From Gymnorhina tibicen (lineage: Eukaryota; Chordata; Aves; Passeriformes; Artamidae), in assembly GCA_013399875.1 (NCBI GenBank), contig VXAZ01000560.1:2035789-2099788 (forward strand): DNA of 64,000 nt, given 5' to 3'. Position numbers and translations under genes: made by a program. Each line of letters opens with the position of its first letter. Positions within the stretch are counted from its first letter, which is position 1. A model generated the notes under the pieces. That model ran no database searches. It saw only the letters and a program-made list of their open reading frames with translations, and was not told the DNA's origin. Below, piece after piece: positions 50,846 to 61,878 of this stretch.

Positions 50846-50960
50846 CCGGCACTGCCCGCGCCGAGCACACCCCGGCGGGGCCGTCCCCTGCACCCGCCGC
50901 TGCCGGGAAACACGCCGGGCTCCCCCTTCCCGGGCCGGCCGCGCCTGCGCCGGGAAGGGG
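50838..50960 (-). other. FGGY: Probable non-coding first exon of FGGY (5' limit unknown)
   Basis: No coding exon is needed upstream of the ATG in exon 2, so exon 1 should be 5' UTR, as in human. On the minus strand a textbook donor, GTAAGTG, follows base 50838 inside the CpG island, with a second donor, GTAAGCG, after 50819. Three GC boxes nearby (50710-50717, 50957-50964, 51011-51018) suit a TATA-less promoter with dispersed starts. The transcription start cannot be placed from sequence, so the right-hand boundary given is nominal. The donor is well supported; exon extent is inference. Confidence 0.4.
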
Positions 50961-51515
50961 CGGGCAGGGGGGCGCGGCCGCCGGCGAGGGCTGAGGGGCA
51001 GCGGCGGCTCGGGGCGGGAATCGCCTTTCGCCCGGGTTTGAGCCAGGAACAAGCCGGGGCTTGCCGCGGTTTGGGAAACGGCTGGTAAATCCTATTTCCC
51101 AGCCCCGCCGCCGCGTACAGGACTGGCAAATATCGGGGGTCGCAGAAACATTGGAGCCGTGCGAGAAGCCAGATGGAGAACCCCGGGGAGAATGTATACA
51201 ATATAGAAGAATAAATACATAAAAACACGCAGACAAATAAATATAGCGAAGAATGAATAAGCAGGAGTGAATGTCAGGGGTAAGGACATCCCTACCCTGA
51301 CCCATAAAAATGTAATTGCCCCTTAAATAAGTAAAACAGGGCTGCAGCCCATGAGTTTGGTTTTCTGCATTGGGTCGCTCTGAGAATTTTACCTGAAAAG
51401 CTGGAGAATTGCTGATGTGAGAAAAAAACCCCTGGGTTTAGTTAAGGTTTGCTTGCCATGGAGGGAGCATGGGGCAGTGGGATGCCCTCAAATGCATCCC
51501 TGGAAAACAGAGAAA

Positions 51516-51600
51516 TCATGGAATCACAGAATCAATTAGGTTGGAAAAGACCTCTCAGATCATCATGTCCAGCCCATGGGACAGCCACGGTCTGGGACCA
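51516..51600 (-). mobile_element. Short CR1 LINE tail
   Basis: tcatggaatcacagaatcaa followed by ttaggttggaaaagacctct and cagatcatcatgtccagccc matches another bird CR1 tail type. Recognisable similarity fades at about 51600; the following GC-richer sequence may be more of the same element or unrelated. Confidence 0.8.
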
Positions 51601-51850
51601 GATCCCACCACATCCCTCTGTGACCCTCCTCAGCCCACGCAGGGAGGAGCTGATGGCAGCCCTCACATTCCCATCATGTCCAAACACTTCTGGCCCCAGG
51701 GAGCAACCAGGGATTTTTCCCGTTACCCCCCAAATACTCTACAACAGGAAATCTTGCAGCAGAAAAGCTCTCTTGCAACATTTCCAGAGTATTCCCACTT
51801 GGGCCCAGGAAGAAATGCTGCAGGAACAACCTTGCTCAGGGAAAGATGAG

Positions 51851-51955
51851 TGTTGTCTCGTGGTTAGAGCACAGGGTTCGTGGTCAGGAGCTGTGGCTTC
51901 TCATTCCAGCCTTGCCACTGAATCATTTTGAGAGCTTCGCCAGTCACTTTGTACT
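51851..51955 (+). mobile_element. MIR SINE relic, tRNA-derived part
   Basis: tgttgtctcgtggttagagc, acaggg, ggtcaggagctgtggcttct, cattccagccttgccactga and gccagtcactttg follow the MIR sense consensus (gtggttaagagcac ... gagccagactgcctgggttc ... atcccggctctgccact ... caagttactt). The tRNA-like A/B box region is visible but has lost tRNA folding capacity. Confidence 0.7.
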
Positions 51956-52829
51956 AGAACCAGTTAGTAATTTTCCGTTGGGATGATTTTCTGATGGAAA
52001 ACACTGCTCCTACCAAACTAAAATCTGGGTTAAAATTGATTCTTCCATTGGGAATACCTTGTGTCTGGGCAGGATCAGAAAGGACATTACGCCCAAACTG
52101 AAATGTTGGGAGGTTTCTTGCATTAGTCCAAATGTTTTGCTTTGAATAGACAGATTAAAAAATAAAATACCCTTTCGTGACTGTAATTCCAAGTCATGTT
52201 ATGGCATGGTGCGAGTGTGTGCTCGTATGCTCTGCTTTGCTCCCCAGGAGGTCTGCAGTGTAGCAGGATTGAAATTTCTCTTCTCTGAGACGTGTACATC
52301 CCGATCTGACTCAGACCTGGCCCGTGGGGACAAATCCTAGCGTAGGGCCACCACTCTGACCAGGGAAGCACTCCGTGGAGAGAAAGTGTAGAGTTCAGAG
52401 ACACAAACAAGCTGTTTCACATTAGCTCAGTGGCCTAAAACACAGCACCGTGACTGGGGAGACACCCAAATGTTTTGTTCAAATGAAAAGCAGTAAAATG
52501 AAGCCCAGAGAAACGCACCTGATTCTGTTCCAGAATCCTATTCCTCTGTTCATTAAAAACAAATTTATTTCTGCCCTCCATACACTGACACTTTCTTTTA
52601 GTATAATACTTGTTCTTCTCCCACAATGTATTTGTAGACTCCATGGAATTCCCTTATTTGTTTTCCCAAGTTAAGTGTTCATCATTTATTTTCTTTCATA
52701 GCAGCAAGTTGTGGATTATCTAATAGCTTTTCCTGCACTTCTGTCAGTCAGAATTCATCTTTTCTGAGCATGAGTGATCAGAGCCTGACATACTGTGTAA
52801 TGTTTAAAATGATGGCTTGCTAGAGACCT

Positions 52830-52960
52830 GTATGGTGGCAAGAATAATTCCCCCTGCACTCTTTTAGTTACAGACAGGGATCAAATTTGCCTTTTTTTAC
52901 ACCTATATCACATTAACGCCTCGATTCACCCAGGTCTTTCTGCTCCAGTAAAGAACAAAA
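52830..52960 (-). mobile_element. Possible internal fragment of an old CR1/L3-like LINE
   Basis: atcaaatttgcctttttt, atatcacatt and cacccaggtctttctgctcc occur in the spacing seen in reptilian CR1 antisense copies (a 'catgtttgcttttt ... catcacatt ... ccagatctttctgc' series from memory). The copy is weak and strongly diverged. Confidence 0.4.
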
Positions 52961-55900
52961 ATAAGTACAGACAAATTTATTAACTTTTGCTTAATACATT
53001 TTTCCATTTCATCTCACTTCTCTAGTACTCACATAGTTTCTTTCCCAGTGGGTGACAAATGAAGATATTTTCAAGAACAACTGTGAGATCTCCAGCTTCC
53101 AAAATCAAAGCCCTGAAAATGCTTTTTTTTTTATTAAAGAATCCAAGTTTAGATTATCACATATTCCCAAGCCCACATGAGGCTTAATTCATTGCTCCTC
53201 TGAAATATTTTGAAAGCTGAGGGTTAAGAGGTGTTATATTAGTGCAGAATAATGATGATTAATCTGTGCTTCGTATCAAATGCAGGAGGAGCAGATACGT
53301 GTGCAGTGAATCCTCTATAATTCCAAAATCTTTCTATGAAGTTGAAAATATTCTGTGGATGTATGTGCTTTAAATGGAACACAACACCAATTTTTCCTGT
53401 TTAGCGTGTGGCTGTTGCAGTTTTCCTTCACATAACCCCCCCTTTTTCCAAGATTCTGGACAGATTCACTTAAAATACACCCGTTTGCCTTTTCATTACA
53501 GAGTAACTAATGAAAATTCCATTTTAAATGTGCTTGCTAGGAGACAGGGATGTTCTTTTTTTTGTGATTAACCAGAGCCCATATTTCAAGCAGCAGGGAT
53601 ACATCTCCAGGTAGTGTAAATCAGCATTGCCCGAGATGGCACTCAGTCCTCTCAACCCCACAGAACAATTTAGTGGGTTTAGATGACAGTTGGCATCTTT
53701 GAAATATTCTCTTTTGCAGAACTAGACTAGATGTGACACTTGCTGGAGAAGAAATCTTGCATAAATCTGTCAAAAAAGACTCAATCATATTACTTCACTA
53801 GCCGTGGTAACCTTTGGAGGCCAAAGTCCAGACAGGTTGAGAAATGGAGCATGAGTCCATAAAGGTGACAATTCCATTAACTGCAATCAGAGAGAGAGGT
53901 GAATGGTGAGATAAAGACAAATGACTTCTTCTGTAGAGACAAGAAAATATGTGTGCGAAGGGGAAGGAGGCAGAATGAACATCTTCCAGCCTCGCCAAGG
54001 AAATAAAGACCCAGCCCCGCTCTGTTGAGATCAACACAAAAACGTCTCTCAAACTCAGTGGATGCAACTTTTGTCCCAACATCCCGACTTCCTGGTGAAT
54101 GTTCAAGCAGCAATGGACCCTCTGAACACCCAAAAATTCCATTTAGATGTTTATTAGCATAACAATAAAAGGGGAAAAATATGTATAAAAGTTCCTGCTC
54201 ACGCATGTGCTTAGGCAGTTCATACAAGCACCTGAGGGTGGGTTTTAATCTCATTTGAAGAAGTATAGCATTTCTTCAAGTGTTATAGGAAGGAGAAGCT
54301 GGGCAATACTCTGGATTAAATGTTTACTGGGCCATTAGACCAGGACTATTCATTCAAACAGGGAAATGGGGAAGTAAAACCAACTGAATTCTCTGCAACA
54401 AGAAGGGATTTTTGAGTGTACAATAGGAAAAAAAGGAAATTTCCTTAGGGGGAATTTTTTCTGGTTTTAACAGAAATATTAAGTTACTCTTGGATACTAG
54501 AGTGGCCAAAAAGGGAAATCCCTGTTTTAAGCGCCTCTAAATATAGCTAGAAAAATAATTCAGATTTTATCAATTCGTGACCCACTTCCTCACGTTTTGG
54601 GCAGCTCACCTTTTTAATACCAAAGTTAGAAGCTGATACAAACAAGCATACAATATTTCAGGCTCCACCAAAATTCCAGTGTCTTGCCCAGGGCCTGTTC
54701 CTGCCTGCCCACTTGGCTGGACACCAATATCCTCTATTCTCAGGGGAGTCAGCCTTCCAAAAAACCTCTTGGCACTCGAGTCAGGGCTGCTCTGTTTTCC
54801 TAACGTTCGCAGCAGGCAGGATGTTTTCCGACTCTGGTACCCAACAGTTGAGCATTCCAGACAGCACGGGGATTTTTCTTTTGAAACCACGCTGCCAATG
54901 CCATAAGAATAAGTGAGGTTCTGTGACACCGTGTGATCCTGGTGGGAAAATAGGATGACTTTGCTATCACGCAGCGATACACAAAGGGAAAATGCGCATG
55001 GCTCTTGCCACCTCTGTAAACTCTCCTTCTGTGGTGTGAATGCTGAAAAAATCCTGGCTTAAAGTCCCGTTTTCCTCAACTGGTTCCCCTCTGGGAAGAC
55101 TGCCAGAAGGAGAAGACCCCCTCCCAAAATGCCTGGCCAGAAAAGCAGCCCACTGGTGCAGTGTGGCAGAGGGGGTGCTCAGTAGTCTGTGCACACAGTG
55201 TTTTCAGCAAGTGAAAATGTTTTCTCCCCAGACCACACAGTACAGATACCCCTGCGACTGTTTTTGCCTATGCCTTTACACTCCTTAAATTTTAGAAACA
55301 TGACTTTATCATTGACATTTATATTCAAGTGATTCCTGAGCTCAGTGATGTCAGGGCCAGCTCCAGCTGTGCAGCCTTGCCCTTGTGGAACAGACGCTGC
55401 ACAGGGCAGGGCAGGCAGATGACAGCTCAGCCAGGACTGGACTCTTCTCTGACCAGGAGCAGACAGACTGTCCTGGGAGGCAGATTGCCAGAGACATCTC
55501 CCACCACAGCCCTGTGCCAAAATCCAGATGTGCAAAATCGTGAAATCGCAATCTGTCGAGCTGGAAATGAATTTCACAAACCAAGCTGTGAGAATCTCCT
55601 TACATTTCGCAATACCTTACATCTCCAGAAAAACAGTGAACAAAGGTTAGGTATTTTTTTCTGCAACATCCTTCCAAGACTTTTTCCATAGGATATGACC
55701 AGCTCGCATGAAGTACTTTGTTAGAGTGGTGATATATCACACAGTGGTGCCAAATCCAGTCGGTGTGGGGAGGATTGAAAAGGCTCAGCCACTCTCCAGG
55801 CAGCGTGTCCTGATGCCATTCCTGGCACCTTCTACAAAAGGCAGATCCTGTTTTGCCCTTTGAATTCCAGAAGTGGTGAACACAGTCATGGGAGGCAATC

Positions 55901-58900
55901 AGTCAAGATGTGTTAATTTGTAAAAAATAAAACTGTCTGTTCTCCAAGGGTAAAATTAACTGGGATCTGTACTTCCCAGATTATAAACAACACGCAGCCT
56001 TTCTCCTTAACTCACTGCAAAATGTACAAATGTTCCAGCGCCAGCTCTGTAATCTTTTAAAATCTTAAACGGAACAGGGGCTCATTCCATTACATAAAAA
56101 GAAGTTTGTAGGATCATGTAGCTACCTGCAAATCACACACAGATAAACCAAACAGCACGAGAAACAGGGATAAAGTCACCTTTTATGTAGCCGTGAGATT
56201 GTCACGCTCTGTACACAACACAAAACAAATTGTCTGTTTGGAATTAAAATATGATACTGTTTCCAAAAGTCTTGCCTCCAGGGAGATAATTTTATACCAC
56301 AGGGCAGATTCAGCCCTGGTGTAGGATTTCTGATTTTCATGGAATTGCACCCTTAAGGAATTTGGCCCAACATCTTGCCCACACTGATGCAATTCAACTT
56401 TTAAGGGACAGCTATGGGGTTTCCTCCTAAGTCAGGCCAAGTTTCTGGAACAAGGGAAGTCTGTAAAAGAAACCGTTGGAGGGATGTTTTAGTCTGGCAT
56501 TTAGGAACATTCCCATATTAGAAAACGTCACAGGATTTATTTTGTGCGCCTTGCACGTTAGAATTTCGTGCTTTTTCTTTTTTCCTTACATTGTCAGTAG
56601 GTGGTCACAGCAAAACTGGATAAACCCCAAAGAAATATAATGAAATGATTATAGACAGAATGACTAGAAAGATGTTTGTGGATCCAGTTCATTCTGCCTC
56701 ATCTTTGTTATATAAACCTATTTTCCATACTTAATGTATTGCCTGAGTTCGCAATATATAATTAAAAGAATGTCTGCACCACTCAGGACTCTGGAGAAAA
56801 ATCTAAGATGTTAATTCTCTAACATTTTAGGTAACTTCAAATATTTAGGGCATGACTGAACTCACAGAGTGCTTTGGATTTATTTTTTACATGACAGATG
56901 GAAATCTGAATACACACGGTGATGTTGAAAACTTCTGTGCAGGAACAAAGAGCTGTAACACTTCCCTGCTCCTGGAGCTAACCTGGTATTTCCTAAAATC
57001 ACGCAGCCCCACAGGTCATGGCCCAGCAAATAGGAGTTTCCCCAGCTCTTCCTGCCAGCGCTGCACGTACCGGGCACCGTGACGGGGTGGAAATGGGATG
57101 CTGTCAGGGGTCTGGGGGAGATTATTCCCTTCCCTCTGCAGTTGTTTGAGCTGCCCAGACAGCATGAAGCAGATGCTCAGGTTCTTAAGGCTGTCCTGGG
57201 AAAATCAACACTGTTTCAAAACCGTACCAGAACCAAAACTATGGAAAGATTAATGAAGCTTGGGTCAAGAGGGAAGAAGGATGCAATAGCTTTTGACAGC
57301 AGTGAGCTGGTAAATGATGTGCCCAATGCTGAGCTCTCTTACAAGTCAGAATATTCAGTGCATCACATCAAAAAATCATTTGGACTATTGACATAATATT
57401 TGAAAGAACATGGAAAAAGATAGGACAACCAAAGGTACATTTTAATTTTCCTCCTTGCATTCTTACACTAATCTGACAAGCATAAAGCCTTAGTATAAAT
57501 CAAATGGAGCAAATGCTCCCAGTAAATTAAAATATAGAGTGAAATATGTGTAGAATATGTTTTAATGTGTGTACAAGAGTAACAAAAAACTTTGGCACAG
57601 CTGCAGTTTGCACAAGCAGCAGAATGAACCTGCTTTGCGCATTCTTTAAAATCCCATTCTGCTTTGGTACCCTTTGGATTTTACAGCTTGTCTTTCCAAA
57701 GCCATGATAAAACCAGCCTGGCTTCAATCAACTTTTTGAACCATTGGCCAGTCAGAAAAGCTGAAAGTGAAATAAAAAGCAAGACACGACAAAAATCAGA
57801 AATACTGGACATATCTGCCATTTCTGTCAGTCACAGCTAGGGATGCTGTGATAAAGCAAGATAAGAAATTGAGGAAGGAAATGAGTAGTAACTGCATTCT
57901 TATTTTAGAGTATTTTATGTCTGATTGTTCCAAAATGAGGAGGAATATGTGACTGGGTACGTAACTCCACCCTAACTCCAAGAATTGCTGGGATTGTTGT
58001 TTATGAGTGTATCCAAACACCAGAGCAGTTTCCTTACCTACAGCCTGCTGCAGTGATGGAAGTGCCACGGGATGTTCTGGTGGACACCTCGTCCCCGTGG
58101 CCACAGTCACAGTGCACACTGGGAAATCGTCATCTTGGGACATATGGGACTGGAAAATTTGAATGGAAATAATTATCCCATACTTCCCTTCATGGAATCC
58201 TGGCCACCGAGGGTCAGCAGCTAAGGAGCAAATCCATGTGCAGGGCACAACTCCGCTGTGGTGGGCACAGCACCTGACGGGTGGTTGCTGAGAGCACAAC
58301 CTCATCCTTCTTGACCACCTGTCACAGTCACCTTGAATGCCAAGTGCCCTGCTTCAAGTTTACTCTGGTTATTTTTCCTCTTTACTTTATTGCTTTTAAA
58401 TGAACTGGCAGCTCAGAGTTGCATCTAAAGCTGTTTCAAACGCTTTTCTGCTTTAAAAAAAGCCCATCTGAGCATTATCTACTCAACATGAAGCTTTAGG
58501 AAATCACATTGATCTGGAATAAAAAATACCTGTTTGAGTTGTTTTGTTTTCATGTTAGTGAAGGAGACAAAATCCCAGATAGAGCCGTGGGTGTGACTGT
58601 TTGCCATCCTTGGAGAAAATAAACGTTGGAAGTCAGCTCAGTGGTACTTGTGCAACTGAGTTTCTAATGTTGAAAATTGACACCAATACCATGACCTGAA
58701 TAACTTAAAGTTTTGAACCAAGAGTAATGTCCCCCTGTAAAAGAAAGACCTCCCAAATTAAAACTCCAACTGCTCCATCTTGAGCTATAAAACTGTTTTT
58801 CCAAGCTGCTGCCTGTATTGGGCTTCAAACCAAAACTGAGTGACTGCAGAGGAGGAAGCCTGATGTACAGCAGTTAAAATATACAGAGGATTTGGGGGCT

Positions 58901-59849
58901 TTTGGTACATCAAACCCTTCAAAGTACAACATATTTGCAGTTTGGTGCTGCAGGCATTTCCCTTCCCACTGGAATGTTAATCTGTCATGGAGGAATACAT
59001 GGAGGAATATGTTGCTCTCAGACGATACCACAGGCTGGTCATGTCCTTGCTACATTAACTTACTCTCAAGCAGAAGAAAAGTAGTGTCACCTGTGGTGGG
59101 GGTGTCTTGGTTAGCTTGTTCTCTTTCACTTGTACATTCTCCTGTTAAAGGGAACCAATTCAGAGGCTGAGAGTGGTATTCTTGGACTTTTAATCATGGC
59201 CTGTTCAAGGTAATCCATATTTTGGCAATGGCCCACAATGTTACCTTCATTTGTTACCTATTGCCAGATTTATTCCATAGAATTTTGCACAGATCCCAGG
59301 ACTGGGGAGGCTTCTGACTGCAATTCCTCCCAGCCCAGCTCCCAGCAGCCCATCCCAGCCCTTTGCAGTGTGTTTAGCCTGCAAAACCCCACACTGGGAC
59401 TCTGGGTTGAGTAGCAACGTTTGGGATGTCCTCGATGTCCTTAATACTGGGTGACAGGAAAGCAGGGGATGGAACAAGCCACTGCTTTTGGTTTGTGAGG
59501 TCCTGAAGCCCTGAGCTCTGGTTCTAGGGGTTCTCTGCTCTTTGACAATGCTTCCCACCATGCGTTCCAGCCAGGAAGATGGATGTACCTTAGTTCAAGT
59601 GAGTCATTCACTGAACCTGGGCCAAACTTTGAAGCAAATCTGGGCCAGTTTACTGCCTCAGGAGGAAACCTGGTTTTTGCATGAATTAGATGTGAAAATA
59701 AGCAGAGCCTGACTGACATCTCCTCCAAATTCCAACTGTAAGGGTAAAACCCAGAGGGCATGAGCCTCAGGCATGACAAAAATGAGGAGGGGAAAACGAG
59801 GCTTCCTGTCTCCCCTGCAAGAGCCAGAGAGACACATGTGACTCAGGAT

Positions 59850-60800
59850 CCAGGGTAAATTGTTAATGATTTATACACTAATTAAGTAATGTTTATAGAA
59901 TGGCTTACATATGTAAATGGCTGTAAAGATGCTTACGTTTTTCCTGCACTCTCCAATTAAACCAACTTTCATAAGAGAGCAAAACAATTCCATCCCAACT
60001 TGTTACACCAGTTCTTTAGCCAGGCAGCTTTGCAGCCACTGCTCCCAGCTCAAACTGGGCTATTGTGTTTCTCTGAGGAAACTTCTCTGCTGGTTTGTAG
60101 TTGTTTCAATTCCATCACAGATCACATTCTGTTTAATGATAATTTGATTTTGCATTGCAAGACCCAGATGTACATTAGGAGGTCACAACCTTTCCATTTA
60201 TCTTGTAAAGTAACTATTTTTTCCCTGAGTTCCATCAGGTTAAAACAGTTAGCAATTTTTCTCCTTGAAGTGTCCCTTCAGCTTGGCCAAGATATATAAT
60301 AGATCAGTGTAGCTACAAATGCATTACAACATTAGTCATCAATTAGTTTTAAACCATCGCTGTAATATATCATTTATCCAGCTTGCTGTAGCACTATTGT
60401 GAACATTTAATTTTTTAAAGGCATCTTGATTTTTTAACCTGACGGCTGCATCCCCCTTTTGTCTCCTGTACAGACATCTCCTAAAGGAACAATAAAAATT
60501 AGATTTGTTTGACCTGCACTCAGGGTTCGTTTAAGCGAGATGGATTTTAATTGCTCTGCCCAGTCTACCAGACAGCTTTTATGTAATATTCCAGACATTT
60601 ACGCACTGTCTTTTCCCTTGCTGTAAGCAGGTGTGTGGGCTCACAAATGCCTGTAAAGCAGCTCTTACAATTCATTTCACATCTCTGACAATCCTCTGGG
60701 ATATAGCTTTCTCTGAGATACCGTTGGCATCGAATTAAGGGCTCCGGTCATTGCCACTTCTTCCCTCCTAATACCATTTCCTTTTGTCTTTAAGGTTCAC
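59850..60800. promoter_or_regulatory. Candidate conserved non-coding block (unverified)
   Basis: About 950 bp free of recognisable repeats, rich in homeodomain-type TAAT cores and in long balanced-composition stretches such as those around 60520-60750. In style it resembles vertebrate conserved non-coding elements. This is a judgement by eye without alignment. Confidence 0.25.
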
Positions 60801-61844
60801 CTTTTTGTGTGGCTAATTCTAAAAGGACCTTGCTGAAGATTGTGTTCCTTGGGCTTGTGTTGTCATTATATGGCACAGGTGGCCACCCCTGCATCTCCCT
60901 GTAGTGAGAATGGGTACAGGGCCTTACCTGTCTCTCCCCAAACCCATGCTGTCCGTGCAATAAAATCTACAATTTGAAGACGTTTGGAGTGTAAGACAGC
61001 TCAGAGTGGGAGCAGCAGGTCTGTGCCACAGTCGCTCAGTTTGTTTTAGGATCTCTAACTTCAATTAGGAAGTCATGAGAGGAGGTTATCACAGCACTGA
61101 CTCAGAGCCCAGAACACCCCGGCTGCTCTGCCAGCTCGGAGTGGAGGCACAATGAGCTCACACTCTTGCCCACGATGAACCTTATTTGCTCCAGCTGCTC
61201 CATCAGGGAGAGGAGAACCTCATGTGGAGAGTTCTCTCCCTGCTATCTCTCCCCTTCCACGGGTGATACAATCTGAAGATGAGGTCCTCTGTTTTTCCTC
61301 TTCTCCCCATTCCTAAAAAGGAAGATTTGGCTGTCCCGTGAGTTACCAAATCAGCACAAAAAAATGGGCCTCCTAAGCAGTTCTTTGTGCCTACAGCTGG
61401 TTCTGGTCTCCTCTCTGTTGGACACACACATGTACTTAATTCCCAGTTGTGCTGGATGCCTATTAAAAGAACAAATCTGCAAGTGAGGAGGGTCTCTTCT
61501 GCCATGTCAATGGAAGTGAAATACGTAAATCTCCTGCACACTGAGGCGAGTGAATGCTCAAAGTGCTTGGGAGAACAGCTGGGAAAGAGAATAAGCAGTT
61601 TTTATTCTGCTGCAAAGTGTCACTGATCCAACTCGCTGAGCTGATCCTCATGTGGCACATTGTGCCTGCTCCATGATTCTGCCTACTGCTCCCAGAGGGG
61701 GTAATTCAAAGTGCTCAGCACTTCAGTCAGCACAGAAAAGGGGACAGACCTGCTTCTCCCACAGTGGTACAGCCAGCGTGGTGCACAGCAGCAAGGGAGC
61801 ACTGGAGGGGAAAGGACAATTCCAGTCAGGGGCCCCGTGAGGGA

Positions 61845-61878
61845 GTGGAGGTGGAGGTGGAGGTGGAGGTGATGGTGA
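61845..61878. repeat. GTGGAG hexanucleotide microsatellite
   Basis: Four to five copies of gtggag, then a degenerate gatggtgag unit. Open frames across it encode Val-Glu or Ser-Thr runs and are repeat artefacts. Confidence 0.85.

Larger units (their letters stand above)
50480..51125. promoter_or_regulatory. CpG-island promoter of FGGY
   Basis: This is the only dense CpG island in the window: CG dinucleotides and GC-rich runs are continuous from about 50.48 to 51.12 kb, against AT-rich, CpG-poor DNA on both sides. It contains GGGGCGGG GC boxes at 50710, 50957 and 51011 and an NRF1-like gcgcctgcgc at 50941-50950 (one mismatch to the usual palindrome). It sits upstream of the FGGY start-codon exon in the right orientation. 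Such islands often transcribe both ways, so a divergent non-coding RNA towards the right is possible but not shown. Confidence 0.85.

Noticed and set aside
50479..50994. 171-codon plus-strand frame in the CpG island
   Set aside because: Arg/Ala/Gly/Pro-rich translation expected of GC-rich DNA with few stops; no domain, and several equally long frames overlap it on both strands.
50667..51305. 212-codon minus-strand frame over the FGGY promoter
   Set aside because: The longest frame in the window, but it is a CpG-island artefact: Pro/Ala runs from the G-tract repeat, and FGGY's true start matches the human N-terminus in exon 2.
51449..51931. 160-codon plus-strand frame
   Set aside because: Runs through a CR1 tail and a MIR relic; the peptide is repeat translation.
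51851..51955. tRNA gene
   Set aside because: Has tRNA-like promoter words but no cloverleaf; explained by the tRNA-derived head of MIR.
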